Source: Candidatus Neomicrothrix sp. UBA2983
Lineage (GTDB): Bacteria; Actinomycetota; Acidimicrobiia; Acidimicrobiales; MedAcidi-G1
Assembly: GCA_002346745.1 (NCBI GenBank)
Contig: DEAL01000009.1
Location: 23,944 to 87,943, forward strand
DNA: 64,000 nucleotides
Direction: 5' to 3'
Shown here: piece by piece, positions 27,888-36,232 of the stretch
Layout: every line of letters begins with the position of its first letter
Position numbering within the stretch: the stretch's first letter is position 1
Program-made: the position numbers and the translations under genes
The notes under the pieces: model-generated
Told to the model about the DNA's origin: nothing
The model's database searches: none
What the model saw: only the letters and a program-made list of their open reading frames with translations

Positions 27888-28757
27888 ATGTCCACCAAGA
27901 CCGCCCTCGCGTCCACGCTCGGCGCAATCCTCCTGGGGGTCGGAATCGCCGTCGCCGGTGGAGACGGCAGCGTCGAGACCTCTGGGCTACCGGTGTTCGC
28001 CTGGGCGGCGATTGCCATCTTCGCCGTCCAGTGGATCGCATTTCTGGTCGCCTGGTCCATCCACAGCGAGCGCTTCTTCGACCTGGTCGGCTCGCTCACC
28101 TACCTGGGAGCCGTGGGGTTCTGCCTAGCCCTGGCGGAGTCACCGGGGTTCCACTCGTGCCTCGTTGCCGCGATGGTGGCCATCTGGGCAGTCCGACTCG
28201 GGACCTTCCTCGCGAGGCGCGTCCACGCCAACGGGTCGGACTCCCGCTTCGACGCGATGAAGTACCGATTCGCGTGGTTCCTCTTCACCTGGACCACGCA
28301 GGGGTTGTGGGTACTGGCCACGGCTGGGGCGGCGCTCGCCGCCATCACGCAGACGGGACGACCCGTCGTCGGACCACTGACCCTCCTGGGTGTCTCCCTC
28401 TGGGTCGTGGGCTTCGGACTTGAAGTCGTTGCCGACGAACAGAAGCGGCGCTTCCGGGCCGAGCCCGACAACCGGGGTCGCTTCATCACCATCGGGCTCT
28501 GGGGCCGGTCGCGGCACCCCAACTACGCCGGCGAGATCCTCCTGTGGTGCGGCATCGCCGTGCTGGCGGCCCCGGCGCTGACGGGTTGGAGCCACCTCAC
28601 CCTGCTCTCACCCGTCTTCGTCTGGCTGCTACTGACCCGGGTAAGCGGCGTTCCACTCCTCGAGGCGGCAGCAGACCGGAAATGGGGAGACCACGCCGAC
28701 TACCTCGCCTACAAGGCCCGCACGCCCGTCCTGTGGCCCCGTCTGTCCAGGCGGTGA
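27888..28757 (+). CDS. DUF1295 / steroid 5-alpha-reductase-fold membrane protein
   Basis: 289 residues with 6-7 hydrophobic segments. DEQKRRFRAEPDNRGRFITIGLWGRSRHPNYAGEILLW (about 183-220) is the conserved cytoplasmic and membrane core of DUF1295 proteins, with the His-Pro-Asn-Tyr motif that binds NADPH in 5-alpha-reductase relatives. The substrate is likely an unsaturated lipid; unknown. Divergent from the epimerase across a 200-nt spacer without obvious signals. Its last 16 codons overlap the end of the PlsC gene on the other strand. Confidence 0.85.
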   Translation: MSTKTALASTLGAILLGVGIAVAGGDGSVETSGLPVFAWAAIAIFAVQWIAFLVAWSIHSERFFDLVGSLTYLGAVGFCLALAESPGFHSCLVAAMVAIWAVRLGTFLARRVHANGSDSRFDAMKYRFAWFLFTWTTQGLWVLATAGAALAAITQTGRPVVGPLTLLGVSLWVVGFGLEVVADEQKRRFRAEPDNRGRFITIGLWGRSRHPNYAGEILLWCGIAVLAAPALTGWSHLTLLSPVFVWLLLTRVSGVPLLEAAADRKWGDHADYLAYKARTPVLWPRLSRR

Positions 28758-29833
28758 CCCACCGGCTGGACTGAATTGGCGGCGACCCAAGCGTCGAATT
28801 CCACCCACCGCTCGTCCAGCCAGCGGACCAGCGCTGCCTGTTCCCCATTTGGGGGAACCTGCCCGCGATCGAACCGCTCAGCGGTGAACCTGAGCGGAGA
28901 GGCGAACGGCACGTTCCGCCACAGGTCCCGCAACGAGCGGAAGTCCGAGACCCCAACGTGGTTGAGGAACACCAGGTCGGGGGTCGGGGCGCTGTCCAGG
29001 ATCTCCAGTATCCCGGCGGTTCGGATCGGCAAGACCCGACGCAGTCCCCGAACCTGAGGGACCCGCCCGGGGTCGGTGTCCCCGAGGATGCCGACCGCAC
29101 GCTCCAACTTGGCCGGAGAGAAGCGGGTCCCCTCCGGGAACAACACGACCGCCTCGTCCGCACCGAGACCCTCGCCCAGGCGGCCCACGTTGCGGACCTC
29201 CTCCCGGTTGTCCGCCGTGTCCCGATCCACGAAGTAGTTGGGGATTCGGTGGCCAACCAGGTCCAGACACGGATCCCAGAGCAGTTGCCGCTTCAGGATG
29301 AAGCGAGGACGCAGGCCCGAGGAGGCCAGCATCGCGGCAACCAGTAGGGCGTCGCCCTGGCTCCCGTGCCGGGCCAGCACGACCAGCGGCCCTCCGCGCT
29401 GCAGGGGGGTTGCGTCATCGAGTTGGAAGCGCAAACCGAGAAGGCGGCGGGCACCCCGCACCAGGTTGGTCGCCCACCAGCGCTGCAGTCCGCTGTGGGC
29501 CCGGAACGAGGCCTCGCCTCGGAGTCGCCCGCCGGGCGCGAACCGCAACCAGAGGACGCCCGCCATGACTACACCCATCGACTCGAGGCCCGCCCACCAG
29601 ACGGCGTAGAGCGCCACGCGCACCGTGGCCCAGCGTCGCCGTCCAAGGACGTCGACCAGCGCACCAACGACCAGCGCCGGCACCAGGAGGGCCAGGAACA
29701 GCACGAAACCCAGCAGGACCGCGGGCAGGGTGACGACCCGGCGACGCAGGCGTGCGCGACGAGTCGAGTCCCTCGACGACCAGACCCGCAGGGGTAGCGG
29801 TTGGTGGGAGGCAGCGACCGCCTCAGGATCCAT
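28709..29833 (-). CDS. PlsC-type acyltransferase, membrane-anchored
   Basis: 374 residues. Two hydrophobic stretches (about 34-60 and 75-97) precede the acyltransferase domain. RHGSQGD gives the HX4D catalytic pair (His156/Asp161) and FPEGTR (232-237) the glycerol-phosphate-binding motif. Family members acylate lysophosphatidic acid or similar acceptors. The C-terminal ~16 residues are encoded opposite the conserved end of the DUF1295 gene and are probably an extension. The start overlaps the PPOX-fold gene by 11 nt. Confidence 0.82.
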   Translation of the reverse strand: MDPEAVAASHQPLPLRVWSSRDSTRRARLRRRVVTLPAVLLGFVLFLALLVPALVVGALVDVLGRRRWATVRVALYAVWWAGLESMGVVMAGVLWLRFAPGGRLRGEASFRAHSGLQRWWATNLVRGARRLLGLRFQLDDATPLQRGGPLVVLARHGSQGDALLVAAMLASSGLRPRFILKRQLLWDPCLDLVGHRIPNYFVDRDTADNREEVRNVGRLGEGLGADEAVVLFPEGTRFSPAKLERAVGILGDTDPGRVPQVRGLRRVLPIRTAGILEILDSAPTPDLVFLNHVGVSDFRSLRDLWRNVPFASPLRFTAERFDRGQVPPNGEQAALVRWLDERWVEFDAWVAANSVQPVGHRLDRRGHRTGVRAL

Positions 29834-30239
29834 CCAGGAGCCCTGTGCTGCCGAGGATCATCGTGGTCGCCACCGTGATGACCCGACGCTCAGCCCCCCG
29901 GTCCTTGGGGGGGCGGTACCGGGCCGCATAGGCCTCCACGGCCGACCTGCACACCTCCGGGTCGTCGCTGACCTCTGCGGTCCCCTCGATGGTCAACCAG
30001 CGGCCGCCATCCACCTGGCAGATGGCCGCCTCCAACGGGCCGGCGGCAAGCACCCGGGCCTTGACGCTGCCCGACCAGGTGATGACGCGCGCGCATTCCT
30101 CCTCGTCCGACCACGTGAAGCCCACCGGGGTGACGTGCGGGCGGCCATCGCGGCGCACCAGGGTCAGGGTGGCCAGGTGGCGCTCCGCCAGGAACCCGTG
30201 GAAGGAGGGGCCGCGCCGGACATCGGACAGTCCCGGCAT
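29823..30239 (-). CDS. PPOX-class (pyridoxamine-oxidase fold) protein
   Basis: 138 residues, one split-barrel domain: LAERHLATLTLVRRDGRPHVTPVGFTW (about 17-43) and GRWLTIEGTAEVSDDPEVCRSAVEAYAARY (about 79-108). This subgroup in actinobacteria usually binds FMN or F420 and reduces small molecules, or acts as an F420-dependent reductase. Cofactor and substrate cannot be read from sequence. Upstream gene of the PlsC pair, with no Shine-Dalgarno sequence that I can see. Confidence 0.75.
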   Translation of the reverse strand: MPGLSDVRRGPSFHGFLAERHLATLTLVRRDGRPHVTPVGFTWSDEEECARVITWSGSVKARVLAAGPLEAAICQVDGGRWLTIEGTAEVSDDPEVCRSAVEAYAARYRPPKDRGAERRVITVATTMILGSTGLLDGS

Positions 30240-30609
30240 CTCAGGTCAACCCGACGCGGGCCCACGGTGGCGCTGCACGACCGGAGGTCAGCCTGTGAAC
30301 GGGCCGCCGATGTCCGACCACCCACGTCTCCGCTCGTCGTCCTTCGCGCACCTGACGTCGCCTCCCTGCGCCACGAGGCTCTCAGGCAGCCACCCCGCCC
30401 AACAAATCGGCGCGTGAGCCCGGGCAGGTGGCCAAAGCAGGAGGCCAAAGCAGGAGGATAACGTCTCAGCCTGCAGTGGCACCACAAGCCCAAAGGTGGA
30501 CCGGAACCACCACCGCTCTGCACGGCAGAGGATGGGGAGACCGGATTCCGCAGGACTCCCGGGATACGGCGAGCCCCCGACCCCCCCCCACGGAAAGGCG
30601 GCGGTAGTG
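30240..30609. other. 370-nt gene-free stretch before the SRPBCC gene
   Basis: I see no credible gene on either strand. It holds a 13-bp tandem duplication at 30430-30455 and a C-rich run near 30580-30595 just ahead of the SRPBCC start. It separates divergent genes and should contain their promoters, but none is obvious. Confidence 0.5.
30430..30455. repeat. 13-bp tandem duplication
   Basis: GGCCAAAGCAGGA occurs twice head to tail without mismatch in the spacer between the PPOX-fold and SRPBCC genes. No function apparent. Confidence 0.75.
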
Positions 30610-31080
30610 ATGGCGGAACGAGCGGTGGTCGTGAGCATCGAAATCCAGCGGACACCCAGCGAGGTCTGGGCCGATGTCCGCGACATCGCCTCACACGTGA
30701 CGTGGATGCAAGATGCGGTCGCAATCGACTTCCTGGGCGAAGAACGAGAGGGCGTCGGCGTGCGATTCCGATGCAGGACCAGAGTAGGTCCGTTCTCGCT
30801 GACCGACCTCATGGAAACCACGAGTTGGGAGGAGGCCCGCCAGATGGGCGTCCGCCACGTGGGCCTCGTGGTCGGGACCGGTGAGTTCTCCCTGCGCGAC
30901 CTGCCAGGGGGGCGCACCGAGTTCCGCTGGCAGGAGGACCTCTCGTTCCCCTGGTTCCTGGGTGGTGCGATCGGTGGGTTCTTGGCCCGGCCGGTCCTGC
31001 GTGGGATCTGGCGCGGCAATCTGCGTCGCCTCAAGGCCCGACTGGAAGACCCCTCAGCGACCGGGACCCTCGGCCGGTAG
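30610..31080 (+). CDS. SRPBCC-fold protein (polyketide cyclase/dehydrase-like)
   Basis: 156 residues. VVVSIEIQRTPSEVWADVRDIASHVTWMQDAV (about 6-37) is the opening strand-helix of the START/Bet v 1-like fold; WQEDLSFPWFLGG and RPVLRGIWRGNLRRLKARLE form the closing helix. Such proteins bind hydrophobic ligands in a cavity. ATG 30610 is assumed; GTG 30607 is equally possible. The last ~40 codons and the following ~70 nt recur, truncated, at 26610-26777. The tRNA-Thr(UGU) gene starts 103 nt after the stop. Confidence 0.78.
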   Translation: MAERAVVVSIEIQRTPSEVWADVRDIASHVTWMQDAVAIDFLGEEREGVGVRFRCRTRVGPFSLTDLMETTSWEEARQMGVRHVGLVVGTGEFSLRDLPGGRTEFRWQEDLSFPWFLGGAIGGFLARPVLRGIWRGNLRRLKARLEDPSATGTLGR

Positions 31081-31183
31081 GCGCTGCCGCCATTCCCGAT
31101 CGTCCCCCGGGTCGGCTCGGTAGCCTCCATGGCACGGGAACCCGTCGACGGCTCCCCTGGGACGCCATGAGACGCGCCATCCC

Positions 31184-31260
31184 GCCCGAGTAGCTCAGTT
31201 GGTCAGAGCAGGCGCCTTGTAAGCGTCAGGTCGTCGGTTCGAATCCGACCTCGGGCTCCA
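31184..31260 (+). tRNA. tRNA-Thr (anticodon UGU), CCA encoded
   Basis: All four arms fold: acceptor GCCCGAG with CTCGGGC, D-stem GCTC/GAGC, anticodon stem GGCGC/GCGTC around loop CTTGTAA, T-stem GTCGG/CCGAC around TTCGAAT. The 3' CCA is in the DNA. Confidence 0.97.
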
Positions 31261-31389
31261 GGCTTCGCATGAGCCCGCCAAGCGACCCCCTCCCCCTCAG
31301 CCGACCGTGCCGCGCGCCACTGGAAACTCGGGTGGGGGGGGCCGTCCGGCCAACGTCCAGCCAGGGATCGGGCCGGTCCGCGCCTCGCC

Positions 31390-32259
31390 TCAGGAGCGGC
31401 GGCGGGCGACCTCGAAGAGGGCCACGGCAGCCGCTGCCGAGACGTTCATCGACGCCAGCACGCCCTGCAGTGGGATGTGCGCCAGGGTGTCACACCGCTC
31501 CCGAACCAGCCGCGACAGCCCGGCCCCCTCGGCACCCATCACCAGCGCCACCGGCCCGTCGGTGACGGCCAGGTCGTGGATCGGAGCGGTCCCGCCCGCA
31601 TCCAGGCCCACCGTCCAGATCTCTGCCCGGGTGAGACGGGCCATGGCCTTGGGGAGCCCTGACACCGTGGCGAGGCGCAGGTGCTCGACGGCGCCCGCCG
31701 CCGACTTGGCCGCCGCGGCCGTCACCCGAGCCGCCCGGTGGCGGGGCAGCACCACCCCCGACACGCCGGCGCACTCGGCCGAACGCAGGATCGCCCCGAG
31801 GTTGCCGGGGTCGGTCACGCCGTCCAGCAGCAACAGGAACGGCGGCCCGCCCGCCGGGGTCCTCGATGCCAGCAGCGCCTCGAGGCCATGGTCCTCCAGC
31901 GGTGCGGCGAACGCCACGACGCCCTGGGGTGCCTCGGTGCGGGCCATCGACTCGAACTTGGACCGGGAGACCTCCCTGATGGCGACCTTGTGTTCGTCGG
32001 CCAGGTCGATGATGTCGTCGAGGATCGGCGCCGGGTCGAGGTCGCCGGCCAGGACGACCTCCCGGGTTCGCCGCGTGCCGGCGAGCAGCAGTTCGCGCAC
32101 TGCCTGACGGCCCTCGACCTGGTCACCGCCGAGCCCCTTGGGTGGCCCGTCGGAACGCCGGCGCTGCGGGGTGCTCCCCCGCTGGCCGGCCCGCGGACCA
32201 CCTCCCCGCTGCTGGCCCTTGCCCCGGCCCTGCTGGGGTCCACGTCCCCGACCGTTCAC
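31390..32259 (-). CDS. rlmB: SpoU-type 23S rRNA 2'-O-methyltransferase
   Basis: 289 residues. An Arg/Gly/Gln-rich basic leader (about 2-42, NGRGRGPQQGRGKGQQRGGG) precedes the substrate-binding domain (GRQAVRELLLAG) and the SPOUT knot: LLDGVTDPGNLGAILRSAE (about 150-168) and MNVSAAAAVALFE near the end. It probably methylates G2251 in the 23S rRNA P-loop, although TrmH-like alternatives cannot be excluded. The RG-rich leader is longer than in most relatives. GTG overlaps the ispF stop (GTGA). Confidence 0.87.
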   Translation of the reverse strand: MNGRGRGPQQGRGKGQQRGGGPRAGQRGSTPQRRRSDGPPKGLGGDQVEGRQAVRELLLAGTRRTREVVLAGDLDPAPILDDIIDLADEHKVAIREVSRSKFESMARTEAPQGVVAFAAPLEDHGLEALLASRTPAGGPPFLLLLDGVTDPGNLGAILRSAECAGVSGVVLPRHRAARVTAAAAKSAAGAVEHLRLATVSGLPKAMARLTRAEIWTVGLDAGGTAPIHDLAVTDGPVALVMGAEGAGLSRLVRERCDTLAHIPLQGVLASMNVSAAAAVALFEVARRRS

Positions 32260-32732
32260 GGGCGCTGTACCAGGGCCACGGCGAGGCAGGCGATGCCCTC
32301 GCCACGACCGAACGCCCCGAGGCCCTCCGCGCGCCGTCCAGTCACCCGGACCGGGGCGCCGACGACCTCCTCGAGGCGCTTCCGCATCTCGTCGCGCCGG
32401 GGCGCCAGCCTCGGCGCCTCGGCCACGACCGAGCAGTCCACGTTGGCGACCTCCCACCCCTCGGCCCGCACGGCGGCGACGGTGTCGGCCAGCAGGGCCA
32501 TGCTGTCGGCGCCGGCCCAGCGCTCGTCCGTGTCGGGATAGCGCCCACCGATGTCGCCCAGGCCGGCGGCGCCCAGCAGGGCGTCGATGCAGGCGTGGGC
32601 GACGGCGTCGGCGTCGCTGTGGCCGACCAGGCCCGGCCCGTCGAACTCGACGCCAGCCAGCACCATCCGGCGAGCCGGGTCGTCGGAGAAGGCGTGGACG
32701 TCGAACCCCTGCCCGACGCGGACTTCAGCCAC
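32256..32732 (-). CDS. ispF: 2-C-methyl-D-erythritol 2,4-cyclodiphosphate synthase
   Basis: 158 residues, the usual trimer subunit. GQGFDVHAF (about 7-15) and GHSDADAVAHACIDALLGAAGLGDIG (about 36-61) supply the zinc ligands and the cytidine site. It performs the cyclisation step of the MEP isoprenoid pathway, after IspD and IspE. GTG start, 29 nt after the ispD stop; the start region is one arm of a 24-bp direct repeat. Confidence 0.93.
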   Translation of the reverse strand: MAEVRVGQGFDVHAFSDDPARRMVLAGVEFDGPGLVGHSDADAVAHACIDALLGAAGLGDIGGRYPDTDERWAGADSMALLADTVAAVRAEGWEVANVDCSVVAEAPRLAPRRDEMRKRLEEVVGAPVRVTGRRAEGLGAFGRGEGIACLAVALVQRP

Positions 32733-32769
32733 GCCACACCCCACGCTGCCCGACGCGGACCTCAGCCAC
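32709..32769. repeat. 24-bp direct repeat across the ispD/ispF junction
   Basis: 32709-32732 and 32746-32769 match at 23 of 24 positions, 37 bp apart. One arm is the first eight codons of ispF; the other overlaps the last codons and TGA of ispD. A 37-bp offset puts the second arm out of the ispF frame. Confidence 0.8.
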
Positions 32770-33397
32770 CGGAGGCCTCCAGTACCTGTCGGGCCACGAG
32801 CAGGTCGACGGGCCGGGTCACCTTGAGGTTGTCCGCCTCGCCGCCCACGACCACCACGCTGCCACCGTACGCCTCCACGAGCGTGGCGTCGTCGCTGGCG
32901 TCGGCACCGCTGGCGTGGGCGGCCCGCAGCGTGGCTGCCGGGAAGCCCTGCGGCGTCTGCACGGCCATCATCCCCTCCCGATCGACCGCGCCGTCGACGC
33001 GCCGCAACGAGTCGTTCACCGGGACCCCGGGAACCACGGCGTCGGCACCCGCCTCCACGGCGGCCACCACCCTGGCGAACAGGTCGCGACTCGCCAGCGG
33101 ACGGGCGCCGTCGTGCACCAGCACCACGTTGGCCACGTCGGGCACGACCGCCAGCCCGGCCCGGACCGACGCCGACCGCGTCGCCCCGCCGGCGACCACG
33201 GCATGGACCGAGCCGCCCAGGCGCTCGGTGACCTCCCCGACGACGGCCGGGGCGACGACCACCACCACCCCGTCCGAGTCGCCGGCGGCGTCGACGGATC
33301 GCTCGAGCACCGTGCGGCCCACCAGGTCCGCCGACTGCTTGTCGGCGCCGAAGCGCTCGCTGCTGCCCGCCGCCACGACGACCGTCCACACGCTCAT
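32762..33397 (-). CDS. ispD: 2-C-methyl-D-erythritol 4-phosphate cytidylyltransferase
   Basis: 211 residues. VVVAAGSSERFGADKQ (about 5-20) is the CTP-binding loop (usually AAGxGxRxG...KQ), and VLVHDGARPLAS (about 103-114) the metal and substrate motif. It makes CDP-ME in the MEP pathway. ATG 33397 is preferred over 33421 because the CTP loop must sit near residue 10. First of an ispD-ispF-rlmB operon. Confidence 0.93.
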   Translation of the reverse strand: MSVWTVVVAAGSSERFGADKQSADLVGRTVLERSVDAAGDSDGVVVVVAPAVVGEVTERLGGSVHAVVAGGATRSASVRAGLAVVPDVANVVLVHDGARPLASRDLFARVVAAVEAGADAVVPGVPVNDSLRRVDGAVDREGMMAVQTPQGFPAATLRAAHASGADASDDATLVEAYGGSVVVVGGEADNLKVTRPVDLLVARQVLEASGG

Positions 33398-33469
33398 GGG
33401 TGGATCCGTTCGGTGTGGCACGGCATCGTCCGTGCGGAGGCGTTCACCTCACTAGCATGGCCAGCCGAC

Positions 33470-34129
33470 ATGCCCGACGCCACGCTCTTTCGCGAAACCA
33501 GCCTGTTCGCCGACCTCGACGAGGATGCCCTCGCCACGATCGTCGACGCCTCCACCGACCGCGAGTTGCGCCGTGGCGACGTCATCTTCCGGGAGGACGA
33601 CGAGCCCCACGAGCTCTACCTCGTCGAGTCCGGGCGGATCGCCATCGCCAACAAGTCCTTCGACCGCCGCGAGTCGATGGTGGCGCTCATGGAGGGCGGC
33701 GACCTGTTCGGCGAGATGGGCCTGTTCGACGGGCGCGGACGGTCCGCGGAGGCCCGGGCGCTCGAATCCTCCACGACCATCGCCGTCCCGTACGGGCCGG
33801 TGCGGCAGCTCTACGAGGACGAACCCACCCTGCTGTGGCGGGTGGTGGCGATGCTGGCGGGCCGCCTCCGCAACATGGACGCCGCCCTCGCCGACTCGGT
33901 GTTCCTCGACGTGACGGGCCGCACCGCCAAGCGACTCCTCGACCTCGCCGGCGAGTCGGACGAGTTCTCGTTGCCGATCACCCAGGAGGAGTTGGCCGGA
34001 ATGGTCGGCGCCTCGCGGGAGCGGGTCAACAAGGCCATCGCCTCGTTCATCAAGCTGGGGTGGATCGAGCAGATCGACCGGACCTACCGGATCACCAACC
34101 GCGAGCAACTCACGATCCGCTCCCGCTGA
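33470..34129 (+). CDS. Crp/Fnr-family transcription regulator
   Basis: 219 residues. A cyclic-nucleotide-binding barrel at about 5-120 (LFGEMGLFDGRGRSAEARALESS; the glycine-glutamate loop of cAMP binders appears as GEMGLFD), a long dimer helix, then a winged helix with TQEELAGMVGASRERVNKAIASF (about 168-190). Size and layout match actinobacterial cAMP receptor proteins such as mycobacterial Crp. No Cys cluster, so not an Fnr oxygen sensor. Divergent from ispD; an ATG at 33457 is out of frame. Confidence 0.87.
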   Translation: MPDATLFRETSLFADLDEDALATIVDASTDRELRRGDVIFREDDEPHELYLVESGRIAIANKSFDRRESMVALMEGGDLFGEMGLFDGRGRSAEARALESSTTIAVPYGPVRQLYEDEPTLLWRVVAMLAGRLRNMDAALADSVFLDVTGRTAKRLLDLAGESDEFSLPITQEELAGMVGASRERVNKAIASFIKLGWIEQIDRTYRITNREQLTIRSR

Positions 34130-34145
34130 GCTCGGCTCCCCCCGG

Positions 34146-34802
34146 TCAGCCCGCCAGCCAGCCCAGCACCCGCCCCCAGGCGTCCGCCGCGTCGTCGGCA
34201 CGGTGGGCGGGCCGCGAGGCGTCGTGGACGAAGCCGTGGTCGGCGCCCTCGTAACGCACCACCGACACGCCGGCCGCTTCCAGTTCGTCGACATGGTCGG
34301 GCGGTGTCCAGCGGTCGTCGGTCCCGATGACCGCCAGCACCGAGGAAGCGTCACCGTCCGCCAGCAGGCCGAGCGGCTCACCCTGGCCCGGGCCCGCCCA
34401 CTCGTCCGGCACGTGGATCATCCCGTAGAAGGGACAGTGGCGATGGAAGCGCCCGGTGGACACGGCCTTGAGCGTGTACATGCCGCCCATGCAGAAGCCG
34501 AGGATGCCGACGGTGCCGGCCCCGGTGGCATCGGCGGCGGCCACGGCGTCGCCCAGCACCCGGTCGTCGTGCAGCGTGGCGCCCGCCGCCAGGCGGTCAG
34601 CAACCTCGAGGTCCTCGCGCCCCGGGTAGAGCTCGAAGGCGCACACCGACCAGCCCTGCTCGGACGCCAGCCGGGTGACCAGGTCGTCGAACAGGGGCCG
34701 CAGGCCCATGATGTCGGGCACCACGACCAGGCCGCGGTCGGTGGAACCGTCGGCGGGGTGGGCCAGTTCGGCGGGCGTGCCCGAGGGCAGTTGGATGCGC
34801 AT
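34146..34802 (-). CDS. Dienelactone-hydrolase-family protein
   Basis: 218 residues. GILGFCMGGMY (about 101-111) is the DLH nucleophile elbow with Cys, followed by IGTDDRWTP (Asp) and YEGADHGFVHD (His), completing the Cys-Asp-His triad. It may hydrolyse a lactone or act as a carboxymethylenebutenolidase-like esterase; no aromatic catabolic genes are near. It starts 10 nt after the radA stop and probably rides on its transcript. Confidence 0.85.
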   Translation of the reverse strand: MRIQLPSGTPAELAHPADGSTDRGLVVVPDIMGLRPLFDDLVTRLASEQGWSVCAFELYPGREDLEVADRLAAGATLHDDRVLGDAVAAADATGAGTVGILGFCMGGMYTLKAVSTGRFHRHCPFYGMIHVPDEWAGPGQGEPLGLLADGDASSVLAVIGTDDRWTPPDHVDELEAAGVSVVRYEGADHGFVHDASRPAHRADDAADAWGRVLGWLAG

Positions 34803-34812
34803 GGGCCCCGTT

Positions 34813-36225
34813 CTAGTCGCCCACGGCCGGCCCGTCCCCCAGCAGGCCGGTGGCGGCAACCGCCTCGGCCAGGGTGCGGACCCGGACCACCTCGAGGCCG
34901 TCCGGTCCCGCCGGTGCCGACTGGGGCAACACGGCCCGCCGAAAGCCCAGACGATGGGCCTCCTGGAGTCGCCGCTCGAGGTGCGCCACCTGTCGGACCT
35001 CGCCGCCCAGCCCGATCTCGCCACACGCCACCGAGTCGGCCCCCAACCGCCGTCCCGTGAGTGCCGACGCCACCGCCAGGGCCAGTGGCAGGTCGGCACC
35101 CGGTTCGGTGACCTGCACGCCGCCCACGGCGGTGACGTAGACGTCCAGCGCCCCCAGCTCGAGGCCGGCCCGGCGGTCGAGGACCGCCAGCAGCAGGGCC
35201 AGCCGGCGGGGATCGACCCCCTGGGAGGAGCGTCGGGGGTGCGGGGTGGTGGCCCGGACCACCAGGGCCTGGAGCTCGACCAGCAGGGGCCGGCGCCCCT
35301 CCATGGCGGGCAGCACCGCCGATCCGGACGCCTCGACCGCCCGGTCGGCGAGGAAGAGCCGGCCCGGGTCCTCCACCGGCGCCAGGCCGCCGACCTCCAT
35401 GGCGAACAGTCCCAACTCGTCGGTGGGGCCGAACCGGTGCTTGGCCACCCGCAGCAGCCGCAAGGCGTGGTGCCGGTCGCCCACCAGGTCGGCCACGGTG
35501 TCGACCACGTGCTCGAGAACCTTGGGACCCGCCAGCGAGCCCTCCTTGGTGACGTGGCCGACCAGCAGCACCGTGGTGCCCCGCCGCTTGGCCTCGACGA
35601 CCAGCCGGTGTGCACAGGCCCGCACCTGGGCCACCGAGCCGGGCGCCCCGGTCACATCCGGGTCGTGCACGGTCTGGATCGAGTCGACCACGAGCAGGTC
35701 GGGTGACAGCCGGTCGAGGTGCGCCAGGATGGATCCCAGGTCGGCGTCGCCGGCCAGCCAGAGCCCGTCTTCGAGGACGCCCAGCCGCTCGGCGCGGCGC
35801 CGCACCTGGGCCGCTGACTCCTCGGCGCTCACGAGCAACGCCCGACCCCCGGCCCGGGCACGACCGGCAGCCACCTGGAGGGTGAGGGTGGACTTGCCGA
35901 TACCCGGCTCGCCGCCGAGGAGGGTGACCGACCCCGGCACCAGCCCGCCGCCGAGCGCCCGGTCGAGCTCGGAGCAGCCCGTGGGCGCCGGCACCGCCGA
36001 CCCGGCGGGCACGTCGGCCAGCGGCACCGCCTCGGTCGTCGCCACCGCCGCCGACGCCATGGCCCTTCCGACCACCTCCTCGAGCGTGTTCCACTCGCCA
36101 CAGCCGGGGCAGCGCCCGGCCCAGGTGGGTTGCGTGGCACCACAGGCGGTACAGGCGAAGTCGGTGCGGGGGCGGCGCTGCGCCCGCAGCGTCGTGGGCT
36201 CGGGGTGGAGGTCGGTGCTCGTCAT
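34813..36225 (-). CDS. radA: DNA repair protein RadA
   Basis: 470 residues. Zinc finger Cys25-x2-Cys28-x10-Cys39-x2-Cys42, RecA-like core with Walker A GGEPGIGKST (104-113) and Walker B LLVVDSIQTV, and a Lon-like C-terminal domain (about 300-440). RadA drives branch migration in recombinational repair. The family motif KNRFG is KHRFG here (262-266), with His263 replacing Asn. ATG follows TAGGTT by 7 nt. Confidence 0.93.
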   Translation of the reverse strand: MTSTDLHPEPTTLRAQRRPRTDFACTACGATQPTWAGRCPGCGEWNTLEEVVGRAMASAAVATTEAVPLADVPAGSAVPAPTGCSELDRALGGGLVPGSVTLLGGEPGIGKSTLTLQVAAGRARAGGRALLVSAEESAAQVRRRAERLGVLEDGLWLAGDADLGSILAHLDRLSPDLLVVDSIQTVHDPDVTGAPGSVAQVRACAHRLVVEAKRRGTTVLLVGHVTKEGSLAGPKVLEHVVDTVADLVGDRHHALRLLRVAKHRFGPTDELGLFAMEVGGLAPVEDPGRLFLADRAVEASGSAVLPAMEGRRPLLVELQALVVRATTPHPRRSSQGVDPRRLALLLAVLDRRAGLELGALDVYVTAVGGVQVTEPGADLPLALAVASALTGRRLGADSVACGEIGLGGEVRQVAHLERRLQEAHRLGFRRAVLPQSAPAGPDGLEVVRVRTLAEAVAATGLLGDGPAVGD

Positions 36226-36232
36226 GGGGCCG

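Noticed and set aside
26570..31260. Mobile element or integrated plasmid at tRNA-Thr
   Set aside because: There is no integrase, relaxase or transposase, and the repeats are gene fragments rather than an att copy of the tRNA 3' end.
33451..33460. TAGCAT as -10 of the Crp-like gene
   Set aside because: It lies 11 nt before the ATG, outside the 6-8 nt window of the others; a leadered promoter is possible but unsupported.
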